From Pseudomonas fluorescens (GTDB lineage: Bacteria > Pseudomonadota > Gammaproteobacteria > Pseudomonadales > Pseudomonadaceae): a stretch of 64,000 bases of DNA. Position numbers and translations under genes: made by a program. The notes below the pieces were generated by a model. It did not search any database and had not been told where the DNA came from. It worked only from the letters and a program-made list of their open reading frames with translations. Location of the stretch: contig NZ_LR134318.1 in assembly GCF_900636825.1 (NCBI RefSeq), positions 3,567,501-3,631,500 on the forward strand, given 5' to 3'. Positions 27,178 through 34,893 of this stretch are shown here, piece after piece (the stretch's first letter is position 1; each line of letters begins with the position of its first letter).

Positions 27178-27275
27178 GTTGCGGTGTCAGGGTCGAGGTC
27201 GCCAGAGGTTGCGGTGTCATGGTCGACGCCGTGCAGGCTTTCGATGTCTGCGCGGTTTCAAAGACGCTTTGAGGC
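27170..27275 (-). pseudogene. Duplicated C-terminal fragment of the hypothetical gene at 27415-27750
   Basis: Reading on the minus strand, this stretch encodes a close copy of the last 34 residues of the neighbouring hypothetical protein. The fragment reads VFETAQTSKACTAS then TMTPQPLATSTLTPQPV, against IFETTQTSKTCTAS then AQTPQPLATATLTPQPV. It has no start of its own and is fused out of context to the dehydrogenase fragment and REP. The reading frame has stayed open but no ribosome site is seen. It is a by-product of the tandem duplication. Confidence 0.75.
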
Positions 27276-27328
27276 ACAAGATCTTCGATAAGCGCGAGGA
27301 AGATCGCACCTGTGGCAGCCACGAACTC

Positions 27329-27423
27329 CCTGTAGGAGCTGCCGAAGGCTGCGATCTTTTGATCTTCTTTATTTTCAAAGATCAAGATCAAAAGATCGCA
27401 GCCTTCGGCAGCTCCTACACAGG
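27329..27423. repeat. REP inverted pair (copy B of duplication)
   Basis: Same arms as copy A, with a loop of ATTTTCAAAGATCAAG type. The stop codon of the hypothetical gene (27415-27417) lies inside the right arm, so the last bases of that gene are repeat sequence. Confidence 0.88.
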
Positions 27424-27750
27424 TTGCGGTGTCAGGGTCGCGGTCGCCAGAGGTTGCGGTGTCTGGGCAGACGCCGTGCAGGTTTTCGATGTCTGCGTGG
27501 TTTCGAAAATGCTTTGAGCTTGTTGCGCTGCTCCACCGCTGGGTGGGCTCGATAACAGGCTCAGCGCCCGTTCAATCTCATCAGCGGCGCCATCCTTATG
27601 CTGCGGATCTACCCACTTCCAATACCCTTCCGCCATCAAGCCGCCGACCGCTTCGGCGCACAACGCATCACAACTGACACCCATTCGGGTGGCTGATGCG
27701 ATGACGGCTAACAGGGCTTGTTCCAGTTGCTGCGTTCTATCGGCAAACAC
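27415..27750 (-). CDS. Hypothetical protein with threonine/proline-rich tail (111 aa)
   Basis: 111 residues from ATG at 27750. The first 75 residues look like a small helical domain (QQLEQALLAVIASATRMGVS, CDALCAEAVGGLMAEGYWKW), and the tail is low-complexity with repeated TPQP. No signal peptide or membrane segment is seen. I cannot name the family. Its C-terminal codons were duplicated upstream toward the dehydrogenase gene, and its stop codon lies in a REP arm. The N-terminal half is credible coding sequence; the tail could be a lineage-specific extension. Confidence 0.7.
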   Translation of the reverse strand: MFADRTQQLEQALLAVIASATRMGVSCDALCAEAVGGLMAEGYWKWVDPQHKDGAADEIERALSLLSSPPSGGAAQQAQSIFETTQTSKTCTASAQTPQPLATATLTPQPV

Positions 27751-27953
27751 ATTACCGACTCCATGAAAGACCTGGGCGCATTATGCCTGATGTCAGTATG
27801 GCATCAATGAAAATAACCACCGCTCAAGTGCGCAAAATAGCCATCGGCGTGCGGTTTTGACCGCGAAGTAGAGGCTCGGCGGAAAGCTCGAAAAACGTTT
27901 GAATTTTTTGCTTCTCGCACCACTCATTTGGCTATGAGCGTAAGGAGGAACTC

Positions 27954-28202
27954 ATGAGCCACCCAGATATTTTCGTCATCGAATACAAGCTGCACGGGCA
28001 GCCAAAGTCATTCGTCATCCGAACGAAGTCCATGCGCAATGCCGATGCCTGGCATTGGGCAAGCTGCGACGCCGGTCTGGCGCCAATCCCCAAACCGGGC
28101 AAGCCGCCGTTGAAGGTTGTGTCAAAACCTCAGGCCGAGCGGTACGGAGTGACGGATGTGAAATGGCGGGAAACGGCGACCATTACCTGGACGGAGGCTT
28201 AG
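27954..28202 (+). CDS. Small conserved hypothetical protein (82 aa)
   Basis: 82 residues from ATGAGCCACCCAGATA, with AAGGAGG nicely placed seven bases upstream. The product is soluble and basic in its second half: a beta-rich N-terminus (IFVIEYKLHGQPKSFVIRTK) and a conserved-looking core NADAWHWASCDAGLAPIPKPG. It resembles small pseudomonad proteins of unknown function, possibly the DUF6555 group, but I am not certain of that assignment. Its strong ribosome site suggests a well-translated gene. It stands alone before the convergent DUF892 gene. Confidence 0.78.
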   Translation: MSHPDIFVIEYKLHGQPKSFVIRTKSMRNADAWHWASCDAGLAPIPKPGKPPLKVVSKPQAERYGVTDVKWRETATITWTEA

Positions 28203-28229
28203 CCGCAGCGGGCGCTGGAATGCGCCCGC

Positions 28230-28262
28230 AAAAAAAACGGTGACGATGTTTCCATCGTCACC
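28230..28262 (-). terminator. Rho-independent terminator of the DUF892 gene (minus strand)
   Basis: On the minus strand the perfect stem GGTGACGATG / CATCGTCACC with a four-base loop is followed by G and eight T, about 23 bases after the DUF892 stop. A second stem, GCGGGCGC / GCGCCCGC at 28208-28229, lies beside it and may stop plus-strand transcripts coming from the 82-residue gene, although it lacks a T run. Confidence 0.88.
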
Positions 28263-28285
28263 GCCAAGAGGTTCACACCCCTGTC

Positions 28286-28789
28286 TCAGCTTTTCTTTTC
28301 CATGGTCGCGGCCTGATTGCCGCCCTGCTCGGCAATCTTGGTGAGCTTCTCGTCGGCGCCCTTCTCTTCGGCCAGCGTGGCGGCCAATAGCGCCGCGGCG
28401 TCATCCATATTCAGATGCTTGGCCATGGCGATCAGCGTTCCGTAGGCGGCGATCTCGTAGTGTTCGACCTTTTGCGCCGCGCCGATCAACGCGGCATCGA
28501 GTACCGCGCCTTTATCGATCTCCTCCAGCAGCTCTTTCGATTCCTCGACCAGCCCCTCCATGGCCACGCACTTCATGCGCTTGAGCTTCAGGCCGGTCAG
28601 CTCCACCAGTTGATCGATGCGCTCGATCTGACCATGGGTCTCTTCCAAGTGGGAGGTGAAGGCATCGGCCAGCAAAGGATTGGTCGCCGCTTTCGCCAGG
28701 CGCGGCAGAGCTTTGGTGATTTGTTTTTCCGCACTGTAGACATCGGAGAGTTCATGGATAAACAAGTCTTCGACAGTTTTTCTAGCCAT
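28286..28789 (-). CDS. YciE/YciF-type ferritin-like protein (DUF892)
   Basis: 167 residues from ATGGCTAGAAAAACTG (GGAAG upstream). It is all helix and opens with the DUF892 signature VEDLFIHELSDVYSAEKQI, followed by LEETHGQIERIDQLVELTGL and QKVEHYEIAAYGTLIAMAKH. The Glu and His residues at E-x6-Y, E-T-H and E-H-Y-E are the di-iron-type ligands of this ferritin-like fold. YciE/YciF proteins are induced by osmotic and general stress in enteric bacteria; a ferroxidase role has been proposed. The gene carries its own terminator. Confidence 0.92.
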   Translation of the reverse strand: MARKTVEDLFIHELSDVYSAEKQITKALPRLAKAATNPLLADAFTSHLEETHGQIERIDQLVELTGLKLKRMKCVAMEGLVEESKELLEEIDKGAVLDAALIGAAQKVEHYEIAAYGTLIAMAKHLNMDDAAALLAATLAEEKGADEKLTKIAEQGGNQAATMEKKS

Positions 28790-28941
28790 TTGCAAACTTC
28801 CTTCCGGTCAGTAGGGCGTCGCGCGATGGGCGGACGCATGGGATCAACCTGCAAGCAAAACTTGCCGTGCATGAGCAATGACCCGACTCAGCCCAAAGGT
28901 GTTCCGAAAATAACCGAAGCGGCGGATGAAAGGTTGATGGC

Positions 28942-29871
28942 TTAGCCCAGCGCCGTGTCGAGAAACATCATGACGCCGAAGCCGAGCATCAATCCCAGGG
29001 TCGCCGGTGTTTCGTGGCCGTTGCGATGAGTCTCCGGAATGACTTCATGGGACACCACGAAAATCATCGCGCCAGCTGCCAGGCCGAGTGCGATCGGATA
29101 GCCCAGAGCAAAACTGCTGGAGACGCCGAGGCCAATGATCGCACCGATGGGTTCCATCAACCCCGATCCCACCGCAATCAGCACGGCTCGACGCGCCGAA
29201 ATCCCGGTTACGCGTAACGCCAAGGCAACCGCCAGACCTTCCGGAATATCTTGAATAGCGATGGCGGTCGTCAGCGGAAGGCCGACGTTCAAATCACCGT
29301 TGGCGAAGCTCACGCCGATGGCCATGCCTTCCGGCAGGTTATGCAGGGTGATCGCCAGGACGAACAGCCAGACACGGTTGATGCGTTTGGCAGCCGGCCC
29401 CCTCCGCCCGCTCTTCTCGTGTTCGTGCGGGACGAATCGATCCAGGCCGACCATCAATGCCACGCCCAGCGCCAATCCTGAGACCACTACGCAGGCCGCC
29501 AGCAATTGATTGCCGCACAACGCCTGGGCCGCCTCGATGCCGGGCAGAATCAGCGAGAAGGAACTGGCGGCCAACATCATCCCGGCAGCGAAGCCAAGCA
29601 TGATGTCCTGGGTGCGGGCGGCGATGTCGCGCAACGCGATGGCGGCAATTGCCCCCGTCGCGGTCGCGGCGAAGCCTGACATTCCTCCGAGGAAAGCAAA
29701 ATACAGATTCTCTTTGCTGGCATCGACAAACGCGCCGTAGCCGCTGATCAGCAGCAGAACCGCGACGCACAGCAACAGCAGCCAAAAGAACACACCGCCC
29801 CATCCCGTTCGGGAGATCTGCATGAAGAAGGCGCGCACTGGCGCTGCAAAAGATGACGATGGCTCTGACAT
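28942..29871 (-). CDS. ZIP-family divalent metal transporter
   Basis: 309 residues from the ATG at 29871 with a G-rich ribosome site. About eight membrane segments are visible. The ZIP core is in transmembrane segments 4 and 5: ITLHNLPEGMAIGVSFANGD (HNxPEG) and IAIQDIPEGLAVALALRV (QDxPEG), which form the metal path. The loop before them holds HEHEKSGRRG, a possible metal-binding His cluster. The protein moves Zn2+ or other divalent metals inward across the inner membrane, like E. coli ZupT, but it belongs to a longer subgroup with a separate N-terminal segment. It neighbours the stress genes. Confidence 0.9.
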   Translation of the reverse strand: MSEPSSSFAAPVRAFFMQISRTGWGGVFFWLLLLCVAVLLLISGYGAFVDASKENLYFAFLGGMSGFAATATGAIAAIALRDIAARTQDIMLGFAAGMMLAASSFSLILPGIEAAQALCGNQLLAACVVVSGLALGVALMVGLDRFVPHEHEKSGRRGPAAKRINRVWLFVLAITLHNLPEGMAIGVSFANGDLNVGLPLTTAIAIQDIPEGLAVALALRVTGISARRAVLIAVGSGLMEPIGAIIGLGVSSSFALGYPIALGLAAGAMIFVVSHEVIPETHRNGHETPATLGLMLGFGVMMFLDTALG

Positions 29872-29925
29872 GTTTCCCCCCATGGGTTTGCCCGCAAGGC
29901 GCGTGAAACGCGCTGAAAAATTGAA

Positions 29926-30372
29926 TCAGTTTTCCTTGGCAATCACCGAGATCTTGCCGTTGCGCTCAATGATCGCGAACTTGATCTCCTCGAGCCTTTC
30001 GATGCCCTGACTGGAGCGGGCCGCCTCCATGATGTCTGCTTCAATCAATCGAGCATGACGCAGACGCTCATGCAACAGTCTGCCGTTCTCGACGATGATT
30101 GTCGGCTCACCATCGATCAAGCGAGACACCCATTGCGAGCGTTGTTTTAGCAACGACAGGCCGACGTCGATGGCGATCAGCGTGACGATGACAATGATCG
30201 AATTGGTCACTGAAAAATCATCACCCAACAGCGCCTGCTGGGTCGCTTCGCCAATCATCATCAACAGCACGAAATCGAACGTGGTCAACTCCGCCAGCGA
30301 GCGGCGACCGGCGATCTTGAACAGCATCATCAGTGCCAGATACATCGCCGCGGCGCGCAGTACCGAATCCAT
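29926..30372 (-). CDS. DUF421 (YetF-like) membrane protein
   Basis: 148 residues. The N-terminal half has membrane segments (AAAMYLALMMLFKIAGRRSL, FVLLMMIGEATQQALLGDDF, then SIIVIVTLIAIDVGLSLL). The C-terminal half is a cytoplasmic domain (EPTIIVENGRLLHERLRHAR ... KFAIIERNGKISVI), the DUF421/YetF arrangement. Members occur next to stress genes and sporulation genes but have no established biochemical role. The gene is on the same strand as the ZIP gene and the gene upstream of it; the spacing to its upstream neighbour is seven bases, so it belongs to the same transcript. Confidence 0.88.
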   Translation of the reverse strand: MDSVLRAAAMYLALMMLFKIAGRRSLAELTTFDFVLLMMIGEATQQALLGDDFSVTNSIIVIVTLIAIDVGLSLLKQRSQWVSRLIDGEPTIIVENGRLLHERLRHARLIEADIMEAARSSQGIERLEEIKFAIIERNGKISVIAKEN

Positions 30373-30379
30373 AAGTCAC

Positions 30380-30898
30380 CTAAGGAAAAATGAACTGTGT
30401 AAGTTCTACGCCGCGGGTGCCGGGCACCGCGATCCGACTGCGGTAAACGCCCAAGCCGTCGCCGCGCAACGTCAGGTACAGCGTCGCTCGCCCGTCCGCA
30501 TCGGTGTGCAGCGAGAGCTTGATGCCATGGCCCGAACTGCTCGCTCGCAACGGTTCAGGCTGCAAGGTTTCGATGCTGAAGCCTTCGAGCAATTCGCCGG
30601 CCAGTTCCAGCTCCAGCGGCCCGTCCGCACCGCCGGTCACGTTGATCTTCATCGAATTGCTCGAGCCGTTGCGATGGAACATGTCGTACTCCACCCTGAC
30701 CCGGCCGTCATCGCTGCGCACATCTCTGGAACTGACGATACCCCTCGAGAACACGCCGACCAGCCCCAGCAGCACGACCAGCACCAGCAGGTACCAGCCG
30801 ACGCGCTCAAAGCGCCAGACTTTGAGCTGGAACGCCATGTCCTCGTGAACAGGATAGTCACGGGACTGCAAATCCGGACGGCGCTCGTTCTCGCTCAT
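30380..30898 (-). CDS. Hypothetical single-pass membrane protein (172 aa)
   Basis: 172 residues from the ATG at 30898, which overlaps the cinA-like stop as ATGA. Residues 33-53 form one membrane helix (VGWYLLVLVVLLGLVGVFSR) after a cytoplasmic charged start (MSENERRPDLQSRDYPVHED). The rest is outside and rich in beta structure (RVRVEYDMFHRNGSSNSMKI, LYLTLRGDGLGVYRSRIAVP). No known domain was recognised. Coupling to a CinA-type amidase upstream and a DUF421 gene downstream, all on one strand, suggests a small envelope stress operon. Confidence 0.75.
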   Translation of the reverse strand: MSENERRPDLQSRDYPVHEDMAFQLKVWRFERVGWYLLVLVVLLGLVGVFSRGIVSSRDVRSDDGRVRVEYDMFHRNGSSNSMKINVTGGADGPLELELAGELLEGFSIETLQPEPLRASSSGHGIKLSLHTDADGRATLYLTLRGDGLGVYRSRIAVPGTRGVELTQFIFP

Positions 30899-31404
30899 GG
30901 GGCTTGATCCGGTTCGCCGCGCTGCGCACGGCGATGATAATGCGGCAACCGCTGCAGGGCGTATTCGGTCGCCTGCTCCTGCACCTCGCAACGTCCACCG
31001 GAAAAACGGTGTTCGTGGCTGTAGACATAACAGGCGCCATCGAGCTGGAAGGCCCAGGCGAAACAAATCGTGCCGGCGGGAATTCCGTCGATATCGTCAG
31101 GGCCGAGAATGCCGGTCGTCGCCACTGCGACATTGGCCGTGCTGTCACGCAAGGCGCCACGAGCCATTTCCCGCGCGACTTCGACGCTGGTCAGATTGAA
31201 CGTTTCGATGGTCTGCGGGCTGACATGCAGCAAGCGCTGCTTGGCCTGCGGCGAATAAACGACGTAGCCGCACTCGATGAATTGGCCGCTGCCTTCGACT
31301 TCCGACAGCAGCATGACGATCTTGCCCGCCGTGCACGACTCTGCCGTCGTCACCAGCAGGGCGTTATCGCGCAGGTATTGAACGGTTTCATTGGCGATGG
31401 ACAT
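30895..31404 (-). CDS. CinA C-terminal domain protein (nicotinamide-nucleotide amidase, PncC type)
   Basis: 169 residues, the length of the stand-alone PncC amidase. Motifs are LLVTTAESCTAGKIVMLLSE (catalytic Ser/Cys region AESCTGG-like, here AESCTAG), GYVVYSPQAKQRLLHVS and VAVATTGILGPDDIDGIPAG, which is the TGxxGP motif. The enzyme removes the amide of nicotinamide mononucleotide, part of NAD recycling. The usual AESCTGG has Ala in place of one Gly, which should be tolerated. It overlaps the next gene by four bases and heads a minus-strand operon with the DUF421 gene. Confidence 0.88.
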   Translation of the reverse strand: MSIANETVQYLRDNALLVTTAESCTAGKIVMLLSEVEGSGQFIECGYVVYSPQAKQRLLHVSPQTIETFNLTSVEVAREMARGALRDSTANVAVATTGILGPDDIDGIPAGTICFAWAFQLDGACYVYSHEHRFSGGRCEVQEQATEYALQRLPHYHRRAQRGEPDQAP

Positions 31405-31489
31405 GGATTCGGCTCACACAGTTATTGCATGGTTGAGCGATGAAAAACGCGATAGGTTCAAAAACTCTGGTCAACCAGGTAAACGCTCC

Positions 31490-31573
31490 CCTGTAGGAGC
31501 TGCCGCAGGCTGCGATCTTTTGATCTTTCAAAGCAAAAAATCAAAAGATCGCAGCCTGCCGCAGCTCCTACAG
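31490..31573. repeat. REP inverted pair between the CinA-type gene and the DUF3618 gene
   Basis: Arms CCTGTAGGAGCTGCCGCAGG and CCTGCCGCAGCTCCTACAGT enclose TCTTTTGATC and its complement around an A-rich loop. It separates the minus-strand cinA-type operon from the next minus-strand operon. Confidence 0.88.
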
Positions 31574-31636
31574 TGGCTATTTAGCTATTCGGTGCAGGTT
31601 CGGAGGCCCGTTGCGGGCCTCCTGTCGGGCTCCGCG

Positions 31637-32521
31637 TCAGGAGGTGCCGAGGCCCTTGGACAGATCGGCAGACCCAGCCGACCCAGCCGACGTCGATGGC
31701 GTCGATGGCGTCGATGGAGCAGACGTCGCGGATCCAGACGAAGTCGCCGCCGGCCCCGCTGATCCAGCTTGCTCAGTGGTTTTCGTCACGGTGTCGCGTA
31801 CCGCTTCGTAGCCCTCCTGTGCCTGTTTTTTCACTTTGTCGACCAGACCGGCGCTGGAACGGCCCATGTAGCGTTGCTCTGTTCGCGTGCTCGGCAACGC
31901 CGCGCCGAGCAACGCGCCCAAGGCAATCCCGGCGGCCGCGACTACCAGCGGTTGTTCCTTGAGCATCTGATTGAACTGCTGCCCCAGCACTTGCGTGTTG
32001 CGAGACAACCGATCACCAGCGTCGTGCATCGCATGGCTGAGGTTCTCGCTGGCGGCGCTGACGTTATCGCCCAAGTGAGAAGCCTTGCCCTTGAGCGATT
32101 CATAGCCGCCCTTCAGCGATTCATAACCGCCCTTCACCGAATCCGCAGTGTGATGCAGATGGCCGCGCGCGCTATCGATGCCGTCCGTCAGCCCGTCGGC
32201 CCAAGCCCCCGCTGTGTCCTGATCGGGACCTGTGCGGTAGGTCGGCTGGGGCGGCCGATTCTGGCTCATCATCAGCCACAGCAAGCCCACAGACGTCAGC
32301 ACCGCAGGCACAGGATTGTTGCGCACGCTGGTGCCCAGATTGGTGACGAACGTCGAACCGTTGTTCTGCATCAAGCTCCACGCCTGGTCAAACATCTGAC
32401 CCGGGGTGAACTTGCTTTCCAGTTTGTCGACGATATTGCCGATGCTGGCGCGCTGAGCATCGATTTCCCGCTCGATCTGTTCCGGGCTTTTTTGCGATTC
32501 GATTTCCAGTTCAGTGGTCAT
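31637..32521 (-). CDS. DUF3618 domain protein with low-complexity tail
   Basis: 294 residues. The N-terminus shows the DUF3618 signature SPEQIEREIDAQRASIGNIV. A long amphipathic helical region follows with a repeat GGYESLKG GGYESLKG at about 130-145, then one membrane segment with a glycine-rich pattern (PLVVAAAGIALGALLGAALP), as in YqjD/ElaB proteins that bind membranes and ribosomes in stationary phase. The tail is rich in Ser, Thr, Pro and Ala. The start overlaps the upstream holin-like gene by four bases (ATGA). The tail and the short DNA repeats in it are prone to length change. Confidence 0.88.
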   Translation of the reverse strand: MTTELEIESQKSPEQIEREIDAQRASIGNIVDKLESKFTPGQMFDQAWSLMQNNGSTFVTNLGTSVRNNPVPAVLTSVGLLWLMMSQNRPPQPTYRTGPDQDTAGAWADGLTDGIDSARGHLHHTADSVKGGYESLKGGYESLKGKASHLGDNVSAASENLSHAMHDAGDRLSRNTQVLGQQFNQMLKEQPLVVAAAGIALGALLGAALPSTRTEQRYMGRSSAGLVDKVKKQAQEGYEAVRDTVTKTTEQAGSAGPAATSSGSATSAPSTPSTPSTSAGSAGSADLSKGLGTS

Positions 32522-32949
32522 GAGACTTTCCTCCGCAGCGCTTCCTGATCTTTGTTCAGAGCATCCAGCGTCCGGTCAGGTTTGAAGTGGGACGGCTCGA
32601 ACTGTTTTTTCCCCGATTGCAACATGACGAAGCCGATGATCATCACCACCACGCCGACGATCAGCGCCGCCAGCCATGGCGCCATGAACATACTCAGTCC
32701 GTAAACCGCCGACATCAGCAAGATGATGAACCCGGCGAGGAACACAATCGCGCCGCCGGCAACTGCCCCGATGCCAGCCTTAAGTGTGTTGAGGCTGGAC
32801 TGAAGTTCGGCCTTGGCCAGCGCCAGTTCCTTGGTGAACAACGCGGGCACTTCGCGGGACAATTGCCGCAACAGGCCAACCACCGAAGCGTCATCCGGCT
32901 GGCCGAGCGGTCGTGCTCCGGGCAAATCGTGATCGTCTCTGTTCATCAC
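32518..32949 (-). CDS. YqjE-like putative phage-holin-family membrane protein
   Basis: 143 residues. A soluble start (MMNRDDHDLPGARPLGQPDD) is followed by an amphipathic helix (RQLSREVPALFTKELALAKA), then two membrane segments (AGGAIVFLAGFIILLMSAVY and APWLAALIVGVVVMIIGFVM). This is the Phage_holin_3_6/YqjE layout; despite the name these are chromosomal membrane proteins, not lysis holins. The gene overlaps both neighbours by four bases and lies between the DUF3618 gene and a further membrane-associated gene, the same trio as yqjD-yqjE-yqjK-like clusters. Confidence 0.88.
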   Translation of the reverse strand: MMNRDDHDLPGARPLGQPDDASVVGLLRQLSREVPALFTKELALAKAELQSSLNTLKAGIGAVAGGAIVFLAGFIILLMSAVYGLSMFMAPWLAALIVGVVVMIIGFVMLQSGKKQFEPSHFKPDRTLDALNKDQEALRRKVS

Positions 32950-33611
32950 AGTTCTCCTTTGACGTTAGGCGAGGCCGGAATCGCTGAGCCGGCAAAATCC
33001 GAAGGGTGATCGTGCTCGTTGGGTGACGCCGGCGTGATACCGGTCGCCAGGCCGGAAGAGGCATCCCTCGGATAAGGGTCGGAAGACGATGCGGGAGAGG
33101 GTTCATGCGGTCGTTGCGCACCAAAACCGCCGGCCGGTGGCATCGAGCTTGCCGTTGCGGCGTCATGATTCGGGCTGACAGTCGCAGCCGCCTCAGTACC
33201 GGCCTTGAGGAACCGCGACAAACCGAAGCCAATGGCCACACTGCCGGCGATGAACAGCGCGGGATTGTTACGAGCCAGGTCGGCGGCGTCATGCAACAAC
33301 TGCTCGGCACTTTTGCCGCGCAAGCTGCCAGCCAGCCCGGTCATCGACTCCGCCATGTCTGTCAGGTAATCGGACATGCCGAAGGCATCCTTGTCTTCGA
33401 GCTCATTGACAAAGCTCTTCGCCCCTTGCGCCAATGCCTCGATCTGTTCCGCCGCTGTGTCGCGATACTGGCCGAACTGCGCATCGGCTTGCTGCCGAGC
33501 GCCACCCAGCGCCTCGCTGACGTCGTCCTTCAAGTGCTCGAAATCCGGCCCCGGCTTGCCGCCTGCGGATTCGCCTGCCTGAGTTCCTGCTCTAGTGTCT
33601 GAAGTATTCAT
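32946..33611 (-). CDS. YqjD/YtxH-like membrane-anchored helical protein (hypothetical)
   Basis: 221 residues from the ATG at 33611 (AGGGACC just before). Residues 20-110 are helical and charged (FEHLKDDVSEALGGARQQAD, AAEQIEALAQGAKSFVNELE). One membrane segment follows (NPALFIAGSVAIGFGLSRFL), with the arginine-ended pattern of YqjD-like proteins. The tail is Pro/Ser/Ala-rich. It leads the operon of three genes that overlap each other by four bases. The ORF can be read further upstream, but a start at the AGG-preceded ATG is more credible. No enzyme activity is expected. Confidence 0.8.
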   Translation of the reverse strand: MNTSDTRAGTQAGESAGGKPGPDFEHLKDDVSEALGGARQQADAQFGQYRDTAAEQIEALAQGAKSFVNELEDKDAFGMSDYLTDMAESMTGLAGSLRGKSAEQLLHDAADLARNNPALFIAGSVAIGFGLSRFLKAGTEAAATVSPNHDAATASSMPPAGGFGAQRPHEPSPASSSDPYPRDASSGLATGITPASPNEHDHPSDFAGSAIPASPNVKGEL

Positions 33612-33975
33612 GTGGTCCCTCGCCTTCCGGTTGGAAACGTTTGGTGGGACTGCGCAGCACACATTGCCCTGAGCCCCCTCATATAAGAGGACGGAAGAGA
33701 TGCGCGTAGAGTTCAAAGCGGTTGATGAGCGTGCACGCTTGCTCACTTTTGACGGGACACGTGGACAGCTTCGAGGTGATATTCAGGCGGTTGGCAGATT
33801 CACGTCGACTCAGGCCAGGATTCGTCCTTTTGACTCCGCAACAAGTCATTTTGACTCTTTCAGCGCAACGGTTTCGGTTGCTCAAGAAGAAGAAATACGA
33901 CATCGCTGAACTTGAGCGGGCGTTTGCCGGCGGCAGCTAATACACTGGCGCACAGGTCTGCCGGGAATCAAAACA
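33612..33975. other. Spacer with divergent promoters, no gene supported
   Basis: 364 bases between the minus-strand YqjD-like operon and the plus-strand AraC gene. It must hold both promoters. A plus-strand frame ending KKKKYDIAELERAFAGGS (72 codons, 33722-33940) has no ribosome site and no family match, so I leave it out. No clear inverted repeat was seen. Confidence 0.5.
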
Positions 33976-34818
33976 ATGAAACATGCCGCCGCCAAGAACC
34001 CTGACAAAGCCCCGCGTTTCTGGCGCGATGACGCCCTGCCCTTCATCGAGGCGCGGGCCATCGCCGATGGCCGTGACGTCTGCTACGCAGCGCATTCCCA
34101 TGCGCACTTTTCCATAGGCGCGATTACCGCCGGGCGCAGCACTTACGTGCATGAGCAGGCGCAGTTCGAAGTGTCGGCGGGCACCGTGGTGCTGATGAAT
34201 CCGGGGGACGTCCACGCCTGCAATCCGATCGACGATCTGCCATGGTCGTATGTGATGCTCTACGTCGAAACGCCTTGGCTGACGGATCTGCAGCATCAAT
34301 TGGGATTCGGAGCGGACTCGACGTTTCGCCGGTTTTCAACTTCTCACCTTGATGACGCAACGTTGTTTGCCGATCTGCAACGGCTCTACGCGACTTTGGT
34401 AGACGACGAGCAGGATATCCTGGGCAAAACCGGCGCCGCCGTGGAGTTTTTCAGCGACCTGCAAGTGCGGTTGAACCCCGCGCAGACTCCTCAGCGCGAG
34501 CCCAACTTCAAGCTGGAACGCGCCGCCGACTACATCCGTGAACATTGCACTCACGTGCTGCGCCTCGAGGACATCTGCGCAGAGGCGCAGTTGTCGCCGT
34601 CCTATCTTGTTCGCGCCTTCAAACAACGTTACGCAATGACGCCCCACGCTTTTCTCATCAACCAACGCATTCAATTTGCCCGCGGCCGTCTGCGCGACGG
34701 CCATCTGATCGCTGACGTTGCACTTGAGGCGGGATTCGCTGATCAGGCGCATTTTCAACGGGTATTCAAACAGCATCTGGCGGCGACGCCCGGGCAGTAT
34801 CGCGCTACGACAATCTGA
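33976..34818 (+). CDS. AraC-family transcriptional regulator
   Basis: 280 residues. The N-terminal 160 residues are a cupin-type sensor (FSIGAITAGRSTYVHEQAQF, TVVLMNPGDVHACNPIDDLP). The C-terminal 100 are the double helix-turn-helix of AraC/XylS: LRLEDICAEAQLSPSYLVRAFKQRYAMTPH and IADVALEAGFADQAHFQRVFKQHLAATPGQYR. This subtype is often found next to LysE-type amino acid exporters, which is the case here: the LysE gene lies convergent, 75 bases downstream. It may control that gene. The ligand is unknown. Confidence 0.92.
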   Translation: MKHAAAKNPDKAPRFWRDDALPFIEARAIADGRDVCYAAHSHAHFSIGAITAGRSTYVHEQAQFEVSAGTVVLMNPGDVHACNPIDDLPWSYVMLYVETPWLTDLQHQLGFGADSTFRRFSTSHLDDATLFADLQRLYATLVDDEQDILGKTGAAVEFFSDLQVRLNPAQTPQREPNFKLERAADYIREHCTHVLRLEDICAEAQLSPSYLVRAFKQRYAMTPHAFLINQRIQFARGRLRDGHLIADVALEAGFADQAHFQRVFKQHLAATPGQYRATTI

Positions 34819-34893
34819 TTGACGCCTTGCCGCTTGGCAGGAGATTTATCGCTGGAGTCGACCCATCCTTGAAAGCGTGACGGAATCGACCAT

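Larger units (their letters stand above)
26939..27520. repeat. Imperfect tandem duplication of about 246 bases spanning the alcohol dehydrogenase 3' end, a REP pair and the next gene's 3' end
   Basis: Copy B repeats copy A at a shift of 245-246 bases. The REP pair at 27083-27177 recurs at 27329-27423. The following bases, starting AGGTTGCGGTGTCAGGGTCG, recur from 27420. Between them, 27276-27310 (ATCTTCGATAAGCGCGAGGA) copies the dehydrogenase codons for IFDKREED at 26941. Relative to the original, about 95 bases of the dehydrogenase tail are missing from copy B. The copies differ at several positions, so the event is not recent. Confidence 0.85.

Noticed and set aside
32518..32949. Phage lysis holin
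   Set aside because: The two-segment YqjE layout and the flanking YqjD-like and DUF3618 genes show a chromosomal stress operon; no endolysin or phage gene is close.
33722..33940. Plus-strand 72-codon ORF before the AraC gene
   Set aside because: No ribosome site, no family resemblance and an opposing promoter region; its lysine run looks accidental.
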